Assembly: GCA_023213395.1 (NCBI GenBank)
Contig: CM041465.1
Span: 177,017,741 to 177,081,740, forward strand
From: Cycas panzhihuaensis
Lineage: Eukaryota; Cycadophyta
Direction: 5' to 3'
DNA length: 64,000 nt
Position numbers and translations under genes: made by a program. This document shows, in pieces, positions 22,713 through 34,360 of this stretch (its first letter is position 1; every line of letters starts with the position of its first letter). The notes beneath the pieces were generated by a model that was given only the letters and a program-made list of their open reading frames with translations, searched no databases and had not been told where the DNA came from.

Positions 22713-24730
22713 ATGGAGGGATCTCTTTCAGATTGGGCATACCATGCTTATGTGTTTAATTCCCTTGAGATATCTACTTCCTTCCATGGATTTGCCCAAG
22801 GAAGTGAAGATCCCATCTATTATCCAAGTGATTAGCAACACCCACAGTCTCACCATCCTTCTACTCACGGAGTAGAGCCTTCATCTCCTTTAGAGTTTCA
22901 CCACCACCATGGTGATCCTCATGAGGATCATCCTATGGGGTCTGCTCTATATAAGGCTCCTTCTACCTCTTACGATCAGGTGAATACCCCTCCCGCTGAT
23001 GTAGTAGAAGACTTAAGCCAATGTTTCCAATCCACCCATCTTCAACCATATCCCAAGTAGTTTGAGAATGTCTTATAAAGCGTTGTGATCCCTTATTTTA
23101 CATCTCCATCACCTTGCTCATCTCATTCAGCTCCCTTACCCATGATGAGCCTACCTCTTATCTCTTCCTCTCCTCCCCATAGTGTATGTTCCTTGGGGAC
23201 CACTCAGGATATGTCATCTTCTCAACTCGGGTTAAGCATGCCCCTATCTAGTCAAACAACTAGTCCTCCTCCCACTATTGTTTATCTACCACCGACTAGA
23301 CTTAGGGGATCCACATGTCTGCCTACTTCTAGTCAGGTGGGGTCCGTCCCCACATACTCCCAATACCAACCTAGGGACCTTTCTCTCTACTTACCTCCTG
23401 GTTACACTACTCAACCGTGGGGGCACAGTAAAGGGAACTCCCTACCTACTTATGGGGTGGATCCTTTTCATCCTTATGGGGTCGCACCACCCACGGGCAG
23501 CCCATATGGGAAAAATCTAGTCCCTCACCCCTCCTTTCTGTTATCTTGTATGGCACCGCACATTGTGCCTTTGCAAGGAGGGCCAACTCCTTCTCAAGGT
23601 GTTTTTCCTCAAGCTCCTTTTCAACAAAGACCGTGTTCTCTAGGAGGAATAGGTCCATCACACCTATCCGCTCCCATGTAGGTTTCTTCAAATATGGGAT
23701 TTGTGCCCTCTTATCAAGTAATGGGAGAAAAACATCCCCTTTCAAACCAAACTCTCCAAGGAGGATTTAGACAAACCTGCCCACCATCATTTCCAACTTT
23801 CGTTGACCCAATGGTCCAGTCAAGGGCACGTCCCTTTATGGACTATTAATCAACCCCCTTATCTATCGAGGCGTTAAGAACTAACTTGCTGCCTCACCCT
23901 CCTAAAGTTCCCAAATTTGATGGGACTTCGTTACAGGACCTAGCAGAGTATGTCCATAGTTTCTCTATGGCATGCATCGACTACTGGGCCTATGACCACA
24001 TCCTCATGAAACTATTTCTGCAATCTCTTCAAGGTAATACCCTAAAATAGTTTTATTACCTATGCACGCACTCTATTTTTTCATTCCAGTAGTTCATGGA
24101 TGAATTCGTCAACTGCTTTGATGTAACTTGTTTATTTGAGAGTGGGATGAAATCCCTTTCGTATCTTAAACAAGGTCATGATGAAATGAATCGTGACTTT
24201 GTGAGACATTTCCATGACCTTCTTCATTCCACCAAGGTGACTTTTCCTGAGGAGTTGAAGAGGGACCTCTTTGTCAATGCCCTTTATCCATAGGTCTACG
24301 TAGAAATCCTTAAGATAGGGGCAACTACGTGCAACTCTGCCATAGCGAAGTGCTTGGGACTTGAGGCCATTAAGATCCAGGTTAGACTCAAGAAGCCTCT
24401 AAAGTCCTCACAACGACGTGAGGCACCTCCACACCATAAGAAACCAAAACTCAACAACCCACTAGGTCTTCTTCCCATTCTACTGAGAAGGCCCTAGATC
24501 CCCTCACTTTAGCCATACATTCATTCAAACGTACTATTAAGGAGCTCAAGCTCCAAGCTCCTTCATCCCCCATATCTAATAAGCCAGTTCACCAGGTTTC
24601 CTAAGCTACTCCTTCTAAGGGTTGCAACACCTAGTCCTCTTAAGCAAGGAAACTTGACTCCTCCATTGAGAAGAAGTGGTGCTTCATCCATGGGGAGTGC
24701 TTCAATGATGATTTATGATGTCGGGCCCAA
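22713..24730 (+). pseudogene. Element H gag (broken)
   Basis: One frame runs from ATG 22713 (MEGSLSDWAYHAYVFNSLEI) to about 24480 with a handful of stops (for example near 22830, 23055, 23072, 23679 and 23849). The N-terminal 380 or so codons are rich in Pro, Ser and His. The Gag core starts near 23905 (PPKVPKFDGTSLQDLAEYVH) and includes LSYLKQGHDEMNRDFVRHFH. The frame changes near 24445. A Cys/His motif WCFIHGECFNDDL at about 24677 probably is the nucleic-acid-binding end. Gag would form the virus-like particle. Confidence 0.8.
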
Positions 24731-25006
24731 CATCCTAGGGTTACCTCACAATATGACTCTTCCCTCAAACGGGCATCTAGGCCCAACTTAGACCAGCCCA
24801 TCCATAGAGATCCCTTCCCTAAACATGGGGAGCATGATCGTAACCCTCAACAAAAGAACAACCGAAACTAAGAAAGATCCCCAAACCCTCACCCTTCACA
24901 AGCCAAGGGGAAGGGTGTGAGGAATTCATCCTCTTCCTTGGGTTCCCCTAACTGACGTACCCCTTCACCTTCGCGATCTTGGAATAAGGGAAAGAAGGTC
25001 ATTCAG

Positions 25007-25834
25007 TTGCTTGAGACTATCTCATTGTATGCTTTAACCCGATCTCAAGCGATCAAAGAGGTAAACAATGCCTCTTCATCTACTTCTTACCTCAACCCTC
25101 TTCTAGAAACTTCTCTTCCGGAAGTCCCTGCACTCCCCAAGACCATTCCCATACACCCCGGTCATTACAACTTTCGAAGTGCTCTTCCCCAACGCACTGC
25201 AAAGGGGGAGCCTTTCTCCATCGTCGATGACTTGCATACCATGGCTGCCAGAAAGTCTATAATGGATGTCTTGAGGAGTTACCCTGAATAATACATACTA
25301 CTCTTAGAAGCCTTAGGATTAGGAGACACGCCCATCCATGCCTTGGTTATCACCCCAAGTCGTGAACTTGGCATCTCCTTTGATCCTAAGGATCTCCCCC
25401 CCACTAGCAAAAGGGAGCACCAATGGCACTTCCCTTTCACTATTACCATTGATACTCCTGACTGTACTTTATGAAGAACCGTTGTCGATAATGGTTCTTT
25501 TGTTAATGCCATGCCCTTGCGTGTTATCCAAGAGCTTGGCATATCAGCTTTAGAGATGGTTCCATGGCAGTGTCAAGGCTATGATGGTAGCAAAAAGACA
25601 CCCTTGGGATCGGTGTTTATCCCTCTTACTCTCGGGGACAAGATTGTCCTCACTAATATTGTAGTCCTTGATGTTGACATCAACTACAATCTTCTATTAG
25701 GACACTCATGGCTTGACCAGATGGGAGTCGTGTGCTCATCTCGTTGGGGACAACTTAAATTCATCCATGAAGGGCAAATGAAAGTTGTCTCTCGGGAGCT
25801 TCCTCCCACTAAACAACCACGTCAATCTCGTTGA
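25007..25834 (+). pseudogene. Element H protease
   Basis: After an open stretch at 25007-25291 the aspartic protease appears as TVVDNGSFVNAMPLRVIQEL near 25480. Asn stands in the second place of the usual D-S/T/G-G triad. The hydrophobic second half is YNLLLGHSWLDQMGVVCSS near 25684. This YNLLLGR-W pattern is typical of Tat and Athila elements. A variable linker of about 700 bp (25835-26558) separates it from RT and contains no clear domain. Confidence 0.78.
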
Positions 25835-26558
25835 GCAGCTCATGGCCAAGCGAAGAGTGACAAAGGCTTTTCTACCTATGCCTCTACTTGTTCTATTGAC
25901 ATCCCTAGCCCATCTCCTTTGGAATAAGACCCTTCATCCGCTTCTTCCAACCTCACGCATTTTACCCCTATTGGTGTTGAAAGCTATGGGTACCTTATCA
26001 TACTTAGTGATGATGAGTTTGATGGTGAGGATGAGGATCTTCCTCACCCTATCTCCCTTCTAGGCATGAGTAAGGGTCCTCCATTATAGATCCTGATCTA
26101 GAACCTCCCTCATTAGAGAAACTGGTTCTTCTCTTATGTCTCATCTCATCGCCCTTGTTGATCAGGTGCTCCTTGAGTCTTCCCATTCGTTGCCATACAT
26201 AGGTAATGAAGTTGGGGAGCCTCCTATTATCCCTTGAGGAGGACCCCTTCTCGACTTGTCCAAGGAGTCCTTTGAGTATGTTGAGCGGTATGATGACCAC
26301 CATGGTCCCGCTGCCTCTACGTCCCTTCACCCTTTGTCTTCTTGAAGTGTGGTCATCCATGGGGTGGATTACTTTGAGAATGACAAAGCCCTACTTGAGC
26401 ACCTAGTGGGATCCATGCCCAACCTTCCTTCTAGTCACCGTAAGCTTAGCTGTCAGAAGGTCCTGGCTATTGGCTCTTCCCTCGTTGACCCAATTCTGTC
26501 TCATGTTCTATCCCTTCTTGTTGATTGATCCCCCCTTTACTTTGAGGAGGGGAATGCC

Positions 26559-28070
26559 ATGTGCATGGGGGCAACCCATGACATAGTCCTTGCCCCAAGC
26601 AAAGTCATTAACGTAGGAGTAGAATGTTCTCCTAATAAAGTGAAGGAGCATACCCTTCTGTTCCAGGAGTTTCAGGATGTTTTTACGTGGGACTATTCTG
26701 ATATGAAAGAAATCGACCCTTTGATCGTTACCCACAACCTTACCACTATTCCTGGCACTCACCCAATGCATTAGAAGCAATGCCCTCTTCACCCTAAGCT
26801 CTTAACTACTATTAAAATGGAAGTTAAGAAACTCCTAAATGTAGAATTGATCACTTCCATCAACTACCCTAAGTGGGTGTCTAACATTGTCCACGTTGCT
26901 AAAAAGAATAGGATAATCTAGATATATGTTGATTTCTGTGACATCAATAATACATGTCCTAAGGACAACTTCCCACTTCTCTTCATTGATCAAATTATTG
27001 ATTGAACCGCCAGTTTCGAAGCCATGTCTTTAATGTATGACTTTTCCAGCTACAACCAAATTTAGATCTCTCCTAAAGACCATGATAAGACGGCCTTCAC
27101 CACTCTCTAGGGTACTTTCACTTATAAGGTGATGCCTTTCGGATTAAAGAATGTAGGTGCCACTTATCAAAGGGTGATGTAGCTCATTTTCCATGACCTT
27201 ATCAACAAATCTTTGGAGGTCTTCATGGATGATATGATAGGTCTCTCACACGTTAAAGCCCATCATCCTTCTGATTTACAAGCCATCTTCACACGATGCT
27301 ACAAATACCATGTGAGCCTTAACCCTCTTAAATGTGTATTTACCGTGACAACTAGCAAACTCCTTGGTTTCCTTATGTCAAAACAAGGGATCCAAATTGA
27401 TCCTGATAAAGTCAAGACCATCCTTGACATGCCACCTCCTAAAACCCAACAACAGATTAAGTCACTTTTAGGTAGGCTTGGATTCCTTAGGCGTTTCTTA
27501 GCGAACTTCACCATAAATGCCAAACTGCTCACTAACCTGTTAAAGAAGGGGGCCATATTCATCTGGTCTTCTAAGGCCCAAAAAGCCCTTGAAGAACTCA
27601 AGGAAGCCCTCGCTTCTACCTCGACATTGGTGCCCCCTCTCTTTGATAGGCCATTCATCCTTTATACCTCGGTTATCGATGAGTCCCTAGGTGCCATGTT
27701 AGCCTAGGAGGATGATTCAAGAACTGAGAGGGCCATTTACTTCATCAGTCGCACTCTCGTAGCTGCTGAACTCAACCACTCTCCCACCGAGAAGGAGTGT
27801 CTCTCCTTGGTACATGCAACCAAGAAGTTCAGGTACTACTTGCTTGTAAATACCACTCAGATGATCATTCAATCTAATCCCCTATGGTATTTGCTCACTC
27901 TGCCCAACCTGATAGGTAGGAGTAGTAAGTGGGCCATACTCCTTCAGGAATTTGACCTCCAAATTGTTAACAAGAAGTCAAAGAAGGGGATGGTAGTGGC
28001 TAAGCAACTTACTGACACTCCCATTTGGAAATTCCTGTTGATGATTCTCTCCCTGACGAGCCCATCCTAG
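26559..28070 (+). pseudogene. Element H reverse transcriptase and RNase H (broken)
   Basis: In one frame with several stops: FQDVFTWDYSDMKEIDP (near 26674), the fingers region YPKWVSNIVHVAKKN, the palm GTFTYKVMPFGLKNVGATYQ, and the catalytic FMDD at 27222-27233. The connection LLGFLMSKQGIQIDPDKVK is open in 27213-27707. The regular RNase H follows: PPLFDRPFILYTSVIDESLG, then FISRTLVAAELNHSPTEKE. Most stops lie at Gln or Trp positions. FMDDM is characteristic of Tat-like RTs. Confidence 0.86.
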
Positions 28071-28149
28071 TTATTCAAGACTCCCCTCCTCATCCACTTA
28101 CTGATAGTTAGTGGTATGGGAACATCGTATAATACCTCACTCAATAGTA

Positions 28150-29356
28150 GTATTGCCTCAAAGATAGCAACAAAGTTAGGTCTCGTATTCGGGCTACTAC
28201 CAGGCAGTACTTCCTTATGGGTGCAGTGTTGTATAAAAGATCCTTCGATGGGATCCTTCTTCATTGCATCAACCCCAACAAAGTAAACCAAATACTCTGT
28301 GAATGCCATAATAGCATTTGCAGGGGCCACTTTGGGGGCCAATCCATGGCCCAAAAGATCCTCCGTATGGGGTATTATTGGCCATCCCTCTTTAAGGATG
28401 CCCATGCCTATGCCCTGAGATGTTAGAGATGCCAGGAGCATGCCAACATCACCCACTTGCCTTCTGAGGCTCTCCATCCCATCATATCTCCATGGCCCTT
28501 CTCTTAATGGGGGTTAGACCTTATTAGAGCCATATCCTTATCCTCTTCGTTACAGCATAAGTTTATCTTGACTACTACTAAGTACTTTACTAAATGGGAG
28601 AAAGCCATTCCTTTAACTACTACTCCTAGTAAGATGATAGCAACCTTCGTCTACCAGCATATCATCTGCCATTTCAGAGTTCCCGATGTCTTGATCATGG
28701 ATAATGGGACTCCTTTTTGTAATAAGGAGATGGATGAGCTTTGTGAGAAATTTAACATTTCTCATAAGACTTCCTCTCTCTACTACCCTTAGGCTAATGG
28801 CTAGGTTAAATTATTCAACAAAAGTCTTATAAATATTCTAAAGAAAATTGTGGCCCATTCTCAAAGAGATTGGCATCTCTAACTCTCTTTTTCTTTATGG
28901 GTGTATCGCACGTCTACCTGTATAGCTACAGGAATGACTCATTTCTCCCTAGTCTATGAAATAGAGGTAGTTCTCCCATTAGAAGTGGAGATTCCTTCCT
29001 TATGGGTCTCTCTCTGAGGTCTTGTCGATGAGAAGTCTATCCGCTAGGCTCACCTCTTAGACCTCGAGGCCTTGGATGAGAAGTGTGTAGCCGCCTACCA
29101 AGCCAACCTCACCTCCAAGGCTAGGTTACGAAGGACATATGATAAATAACTTCATTCTCATCTTTTGCATCTTGGGGACCACGTCCTCAAACTGGAATAT
29201 CTCCATGATCGCCTGACCAAATTTGGACCCAAATGGGTTGGCCCCTTTGTCATTCTCGAGAGCCTCATGAATGAAACTTATAGGATCGTCATCCTAGAGG
29301 ACCTCAAATTCAAGAAGGTTGTTAATGGGAAATTCCTGAAGAAATTTTATAAATGA
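28150..29356 (+). pseudogene. Element H integrase (broken)
   Basis: The zinc domain is seen as CHNSICRGHFGGQS with a later CXRC (28297-28432). The catalytic core has Asp in WGLDLIRA (near 28512) and Asp in IMDNGTPF (near 28700). The Glu position reads NG-stop-VK, so the Glu is Lys (28810-28812) next to a Gln-to-stop change. The C-terminal part is open at 29165-29356 (LGDHVLKLEYLHDRLTKFG, then NGKFLKKFYK). No chromodomain follows. Confidence 0.86.
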
Positions 29357-30139
29357 CTATGTCACTCTTCTCTTTGTGCTCTAAAATGAGCCTAAACTAC
29401 CATCCTAGGCGCGTCCCCATTCCCCTTGGTCATAAGTGGAATGGTAGATTAGGGTGGCCTTCTTGCTTCTTTTGGGTTCCTCTCGCGGAACACCTTGTCC
29501 CCCTTTCTCTGGGGGCCCCATCTTCTTAATTACGTGTGTTATCCCTATCACTTTTAATCTTTGAAACATTCCCCAACTAGGATGGCACGTTGGAGTATCG
29601 TCACTCCCTTCCTGCTATCGCTTCCTTTGCATATTCCGCTATGCCCCTATGTGGACATGTATGCTGCCCTATCTCCTAGCCTTACATATATCCATCGCCA
29701 CTGCTCATGGTGATCATGTATACACCTGCTAGGAATATGGCCCTACATGAAAGAAAGTGTATGTAACTCAAATAATCCCTTAACTCAAACCATGTAATAA
29801 TCAACTCAAAAACATCATGACTTATATCTCCTCATGCATTTATGCACCCTCATACATATATATACATAAAAGTAAATACAATATCATCCATCATCATGTG
29901 TTATTACACATATTAATATATACCAAATATGGTGTCAATGACCCCACCTATATACATAAAATCATCATGTGTCATATCATACAAATGGTATGGTATATCA
30001 TCTACAGGAAGCCAGAATCCTTACAGGGAGGAGTATAATAATGTGGCAACATATGGTATCTCCCTGGACATCTGGTGCTTTTCCAAATTAAAAATTGTTA
30101 TATCCTACTCTCTAATGCTGCCCTGCTCCTGGGGTATCA
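29357..30139. other. Spacer after integrase of H
   Basis: About 780 bp without a recognisable protein on either strand. It lies downstream of both the sense pol and the antisense gene and may hold their transcript ends. Confidence 0.5.
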
Positions 30140-30714
30140 TCTCCTGGTCTATGTGATCCCTCTCCCGGGGACCACATACCTCCTAGACTCCTCCTATGCC
30201 TCTAGGAGCTCCCTACCTCGCTCCCCTCATCTTGAGGCATCCTCAGAGTCATCGATGCCATATGAGTATATGTCTTACTCCTCGACGACCTCGACGCCAT
30301 CTGGTCCACCAGATGATCTTATCGTGCTTAGATACAATCCCTCTCACCCTCCACTCTTCGAAGCTGCTCCTCCAGCACTACTATCCTGATGCGACTCTCT
30401 GCATCATCGCTTGCTCCTCCCTAAGCCTCTAGAGCCTAGACCCAGCCTCATAGAGAATATCTCTTCACTTTGGTTACATCTAGCTCTCCCTGTAGCTGTC
30501 CCACTCGCACCTCATACTCTTGGGACTCTGCCACCCATACGTCTCTAGCCCTAACTAATGGGGCAAATACTGCCCTGTGGGCCCTTGCTGACCTCTCCTG
30601 CTTAGATGGGAGGTTGCCCCTCTACGTAGGCCTGGGGGAACATCTCCCAAACTACTGCCTCGACCAACCTCCCGATGTCCACCGCTCTTGCAAAATCCAA
30701 CATGCCACGTGTCA

Positions 30715-30893
<179 letters not shown>

Positions 30894-31184
30894 CAACAAA
30901 TCAAACAAAGCACAACAACTAGATATCTGGTGATCAAAAGATGACGAAAAAGGTAGCATCTCACCTGCTGGGACTACCAACTCCCTGACTTGGATAATCA
31001 CCTCCTCCTTGGGTCCTCCCCCTAGTGTTGGTACCTCTTCCTCCTTCGGTACCACCTCTCTGACCGCTTGGCTTACTAGGGTACCTCCACCCTCCTTAGC
31101 TAGTGCTTCCGTTGCTTGGACTCTCCCCACTATCCTTAGCTTCCAGACTAGTGTCTGGGGTGCTCCATCTCTCCCTATAGCCCC

Positions 31185-31300
31185 TGAAGGACCTGTCTCT
31201 CCTCCTGTGACTCATGATGGTCTTACCTCTCCTCCTGCGGTCCGTGATGGACCTGCCTCACCACCTGCTACTCCTGATGGGCCAGCCCCATCACCCTCAT
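31185..31300 (-). repeat. Tandem repeat in the PMD protein tail
   Basis: Three to four copies of a 27-30 bp unit. On the minus strand they encode variants of AGGEAGPS ([32 protein letters not shown]). The opposite strand gives a Pro/Ser-rich shadow frame. Confidence 0.7.
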
Positions 31301-32325
31301 CATCTCGATCATCATCATCTCCATTGCTAGGGTCCTCCTGCCTTGTCATCATTATCCCACCTCACCCCTCTATATGGATTTGATGTATAGTCTATCATGG
31401 TGAGGAGGTCTAGTGATGTAGCCTCCATTGAGCATCAGATGTGTGCCTAGTCCTCAGTCCCCTTAAACTGAGTTTGCTACCTGTGGACCATGGGAGCCCA
31501 TGCTAAAATCAGATGTGGTCCTCCTGGTGGTGCCACTTCCCTAAAATCATTAAAGAACCAACATTGCAGTAGTGTGCTATAGGATAGTTCTCCTCTCCCA
31601 GCTACCCTGATGGCATTTAACTAGGCGATCAAGTTCATCATTATTAACATGGCCCAGTCCAACCTCTCCACGGCCTCATATCTCTTCACAGTATCCATCC
31701 ACCCACTAGGTATGTCCCTATAATTCTGTTTCTAAGATATCCAGAATAGAATGCACAATGTAATCAAGTTGCTCACACGAGGAACCCTGGACATGATCAT
31801 ACTTTATATAGGTATGCCTCTCCTCTCCCATCGGTCCTAACCTGTGAAGTAGGTCACTGCCTCTCTGTGTGCATCGTTATTGCTAGGAAATATGCCTAGT
31901 GATGCTGGTGCTCCTGCCGCCAGTACTCCTAGGATCCTCCTAACGTCTCCTAGTATGATAGTCATGTCACCCACTTGGGGGAGATGGAATACATGCCTCT
32001 GTCGATCCCAATACGAGATAATATCTACTAAGAGGCATTAGTCAATTGCATATTATGGCATCTGGATGGCCTTCAATAGGCCACACCTCCCCAGCACTCA
32101 TCGATCTCCTCAAGACATCATCTCAATAAGCTGAGCATAGCTACTCCTATGTTCTTGCGGTTATCCATGGTGATAACAGCGTGCAAAACACCCAAGAAAC
32201 TAGTCAAAATCCATCTAAACCTGCCTACCTACCTTTAGGACTGCCTCTCATTCCTCTCTAATTGAGGTTTGGCTCTCCTTCGGGCCATATTTTATGTTTT
32301 TTAGCTTGTCTACCTTTGCACTACA

Positions 32326-32353
32326 CTAAACTCTGTGGTACCACAGAGTTTAG
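32326..32353. promoter_or_regulatory. 28-bp perfect palindrome upstream of the antisense PMD gene
   Basis: The sequence is its own reverse complement around the centre GTGGTACCAC, between 32339 and 32340. It lies 38 bp upstream of the PMD ATG on the minus strand. A related inverted repeat with the same GTGGTACCAC core occurs in the LTR at 19914-19923. It could form a hairpin or bind a dimeric protein. No function is shown. Confidence 0.65.
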
Positions 32354-33368
32354 CATGGGGCCCGCTGAGATTTAGGCATGATCTCAGTAGCCCCATGGCA
32401 AATATCGCGGCACTGCGATCTTCATTGTGGTGCCAATGTCACCCCCACATAATAGGGGGTTTCCTACCCAAAAAATCAAAAATTTTCATCTAGGCGAGCC
32501 ATGCCTCAGCCCACCAGGACCAAGGCTACCTAATGCCCTAGTCCCCTCTCTTATTGGGTCTAATTCTGACTCTAGGAAATCGCCATTTGCCCATAAGCGG
32601 CCAAAAACTATATTAAAAAATACTAAAAACCTACAAAACTTAAGCGATGAAATGGGTTAGGGAACGAGTGATCCACTCACTAGATTTGGCCTTACTACCA
32701 CCATCTCGTCTCTCCAGTCTCACTGACTATCTTTGTGTCCCGATCTGACGGTCTGATCTCCCTCTATGTGCCTTTGAAGTTGGGCAGCACTCCGCTGCAT
32801 AAGGAGAAGGGCTTAGAATCATTCATGAGCCCGTGAAAATGAATTCCATTTTTATCGACTTTTCCTTATATAGGAAGGGGCCCTGATGGGCACTTCTTCC
32901 ATTTTCCTCAATGTGATAACCCTTGGGACTGTCTCTCTTCCCTTATCACCTTTTCCTTCTGGGTCTATCTCCTGTTTTACCTCTATGGCCTTCTTTTTTC
33001 CCTGACTCTCTAGGTGCATTTATGGCACCCCCCTCCTTAGCCTTGTGAGGACCCTTCTACCTCGTTTCACATGTCACCTCCATATATACTCAAGTTTATA
33101 CTCATTTGGCTCGTTTCGCCATTCTGAACCCATTTTTGTTGCATGTTCATTCCTTTAGGGCTCCTAAAAGAAATGTCCCCTTCGTTTGGGACCGCGTTTC
33201 GCTTCCTTAAGCAACTTTTGGCACCCCCAAAGGAGTCTTTTCGCTATTAGTTCTTTCCCGTCTGCCAGATAGTCCTCTTCATCCTCGGGTAGCCTCATCT
33301 CTAGATCTTCCTACCCTTCGCAGCCTTTATCGATAGCCACTCGATCCCTTTACGACTGTTTAATATCG
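32354..33368. other. Region between PMD gene and RNase H
   Basis: No full protein was recognised. About 32396-32430 resembles the LTR stretch at 19905-19945 (aaatatcg-y-gg-y-ac pattern). An open frame enters the RNase H frame from about 33260 on. Confidence 0.45.
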
Positions 33369-33857
33369 TTGAGTCCTCTTCACTCACTAATCTCGTCAGC
33401 ACTTTCTCTCCATCGAGACATCAATTATTTTGTCATGGTATTACTCATTTTTACTGATGGTAGAAGTCGTGGTAACCCTGGCCCTTCTGCCACCGTGTGG
33501 ATTCTCGATGACCCTTTCGGACATGACTTTATGTGTTATGGGATCTTCCTCCTTGAGGCCACCAATAATGAAGCTGAGTACATAGCTATTATTGAGGCCC
33601 TTATTGATGCACTCTGCTTCCACCATAGACCCATTGTTCTCCTTTGTAACTCTCAGATTGTAATGTCCCATCTCACCGAGGTCTACCAGGTGCATTGCCC
33701 ATGCTTGAGAGCCTTTACCTTGACCACCAGGTCCCTATTGGCTTATTTTTCATCCATTGACATTTGACATATCCCTCGAGCTCTCAACACTGAGGTAGAT
33801 AGCTTGGTTTGCCTCATCCTTGAGCATTGCCTTCCTCTCCTTAGTGACCCATCTTAA
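33369..33857 (+). pseudogene. Second, archaeal-type RNase H of element H
   Basis: A separate frame about 4 kb after integrase encodes LLIFTDGRSRGNPGPSATVW (first Asp at 33456), ATNNEAEYIAIIEAL (Glu), LCNSQIVMSHL and HIPRALNTEVDSL. These are the four motif blocks of the archaeal-like RNase H family found as an additional domain in Tat elements. The third block has Asn (33648-33650) where Asp is expected. A TGA at 33765-33767 interrupts the frame before the final TAA at 33855. The true start is unclear: the frame is open upstream and the codon at 33369 is TTG. The domain is distinct from the regular RNase H joined to RT. Confidence 0.78.
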
Positions 33858-34350
33858 GAGACTTGTCTGATTTCCCATGCACCCAAGTCTCAGGTCATCT
33901 TGCACTTCATATCATGATCTGTTCCCACCTTCAAAAATCGGCTGCTAATGAGGTTAAACTATGGCAACCACTAAGTTTATTTTTCTTTCTTCACTCTTAG
34001 CATCTTCTTAGCACATAACTCTCACTATTCTTGACTTGTGTCTATGCATAGCTCTTTGTTCATGACATCTATCTAATCCTATGTATGGTCCTCACCACCC
34101 TTCCATTCTACTCTCATGATGAGGGCATCCCCCTCATCTACTATCATTGCATATTGTCTATACGATGACACATAGGCAACCCCTATGTCATCTCGCACTT
34201 ACCTCTACACCCACATCTTTTGCCATAATATTTGTCATCACCCTTGTCTCACACCATTGTTATGATTATTTATATATATATGTGCTACTAACACTATGTT
34301 GCCAGCATTCGTCATCGTATTACGCCTCCAAGCTACGATGCTCTGTTACC
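33858..34350. other. Non-coding stretch before 3' LTR of H
   Basis: No recognised protein. A 76-codon ORF at 34147-34377 runs into the LTR and looks random. Confidence 0.5.
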
Positions 34351-34360
34351 AAGGGGGTAG
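34351..34360 (+). other. Polypurine tract of element H
   Basis: aagggggtag directly precedes the 3' LTR. Confidence 0.75.

Noticed and set aside
31009-31383. Pro/Ser-rich plus-strand ORF of 124 codons
   Set aside because: It is the opposite-strand shadow of the acidic and GGEAGPS-repeat tail of the antisense PMD gene.
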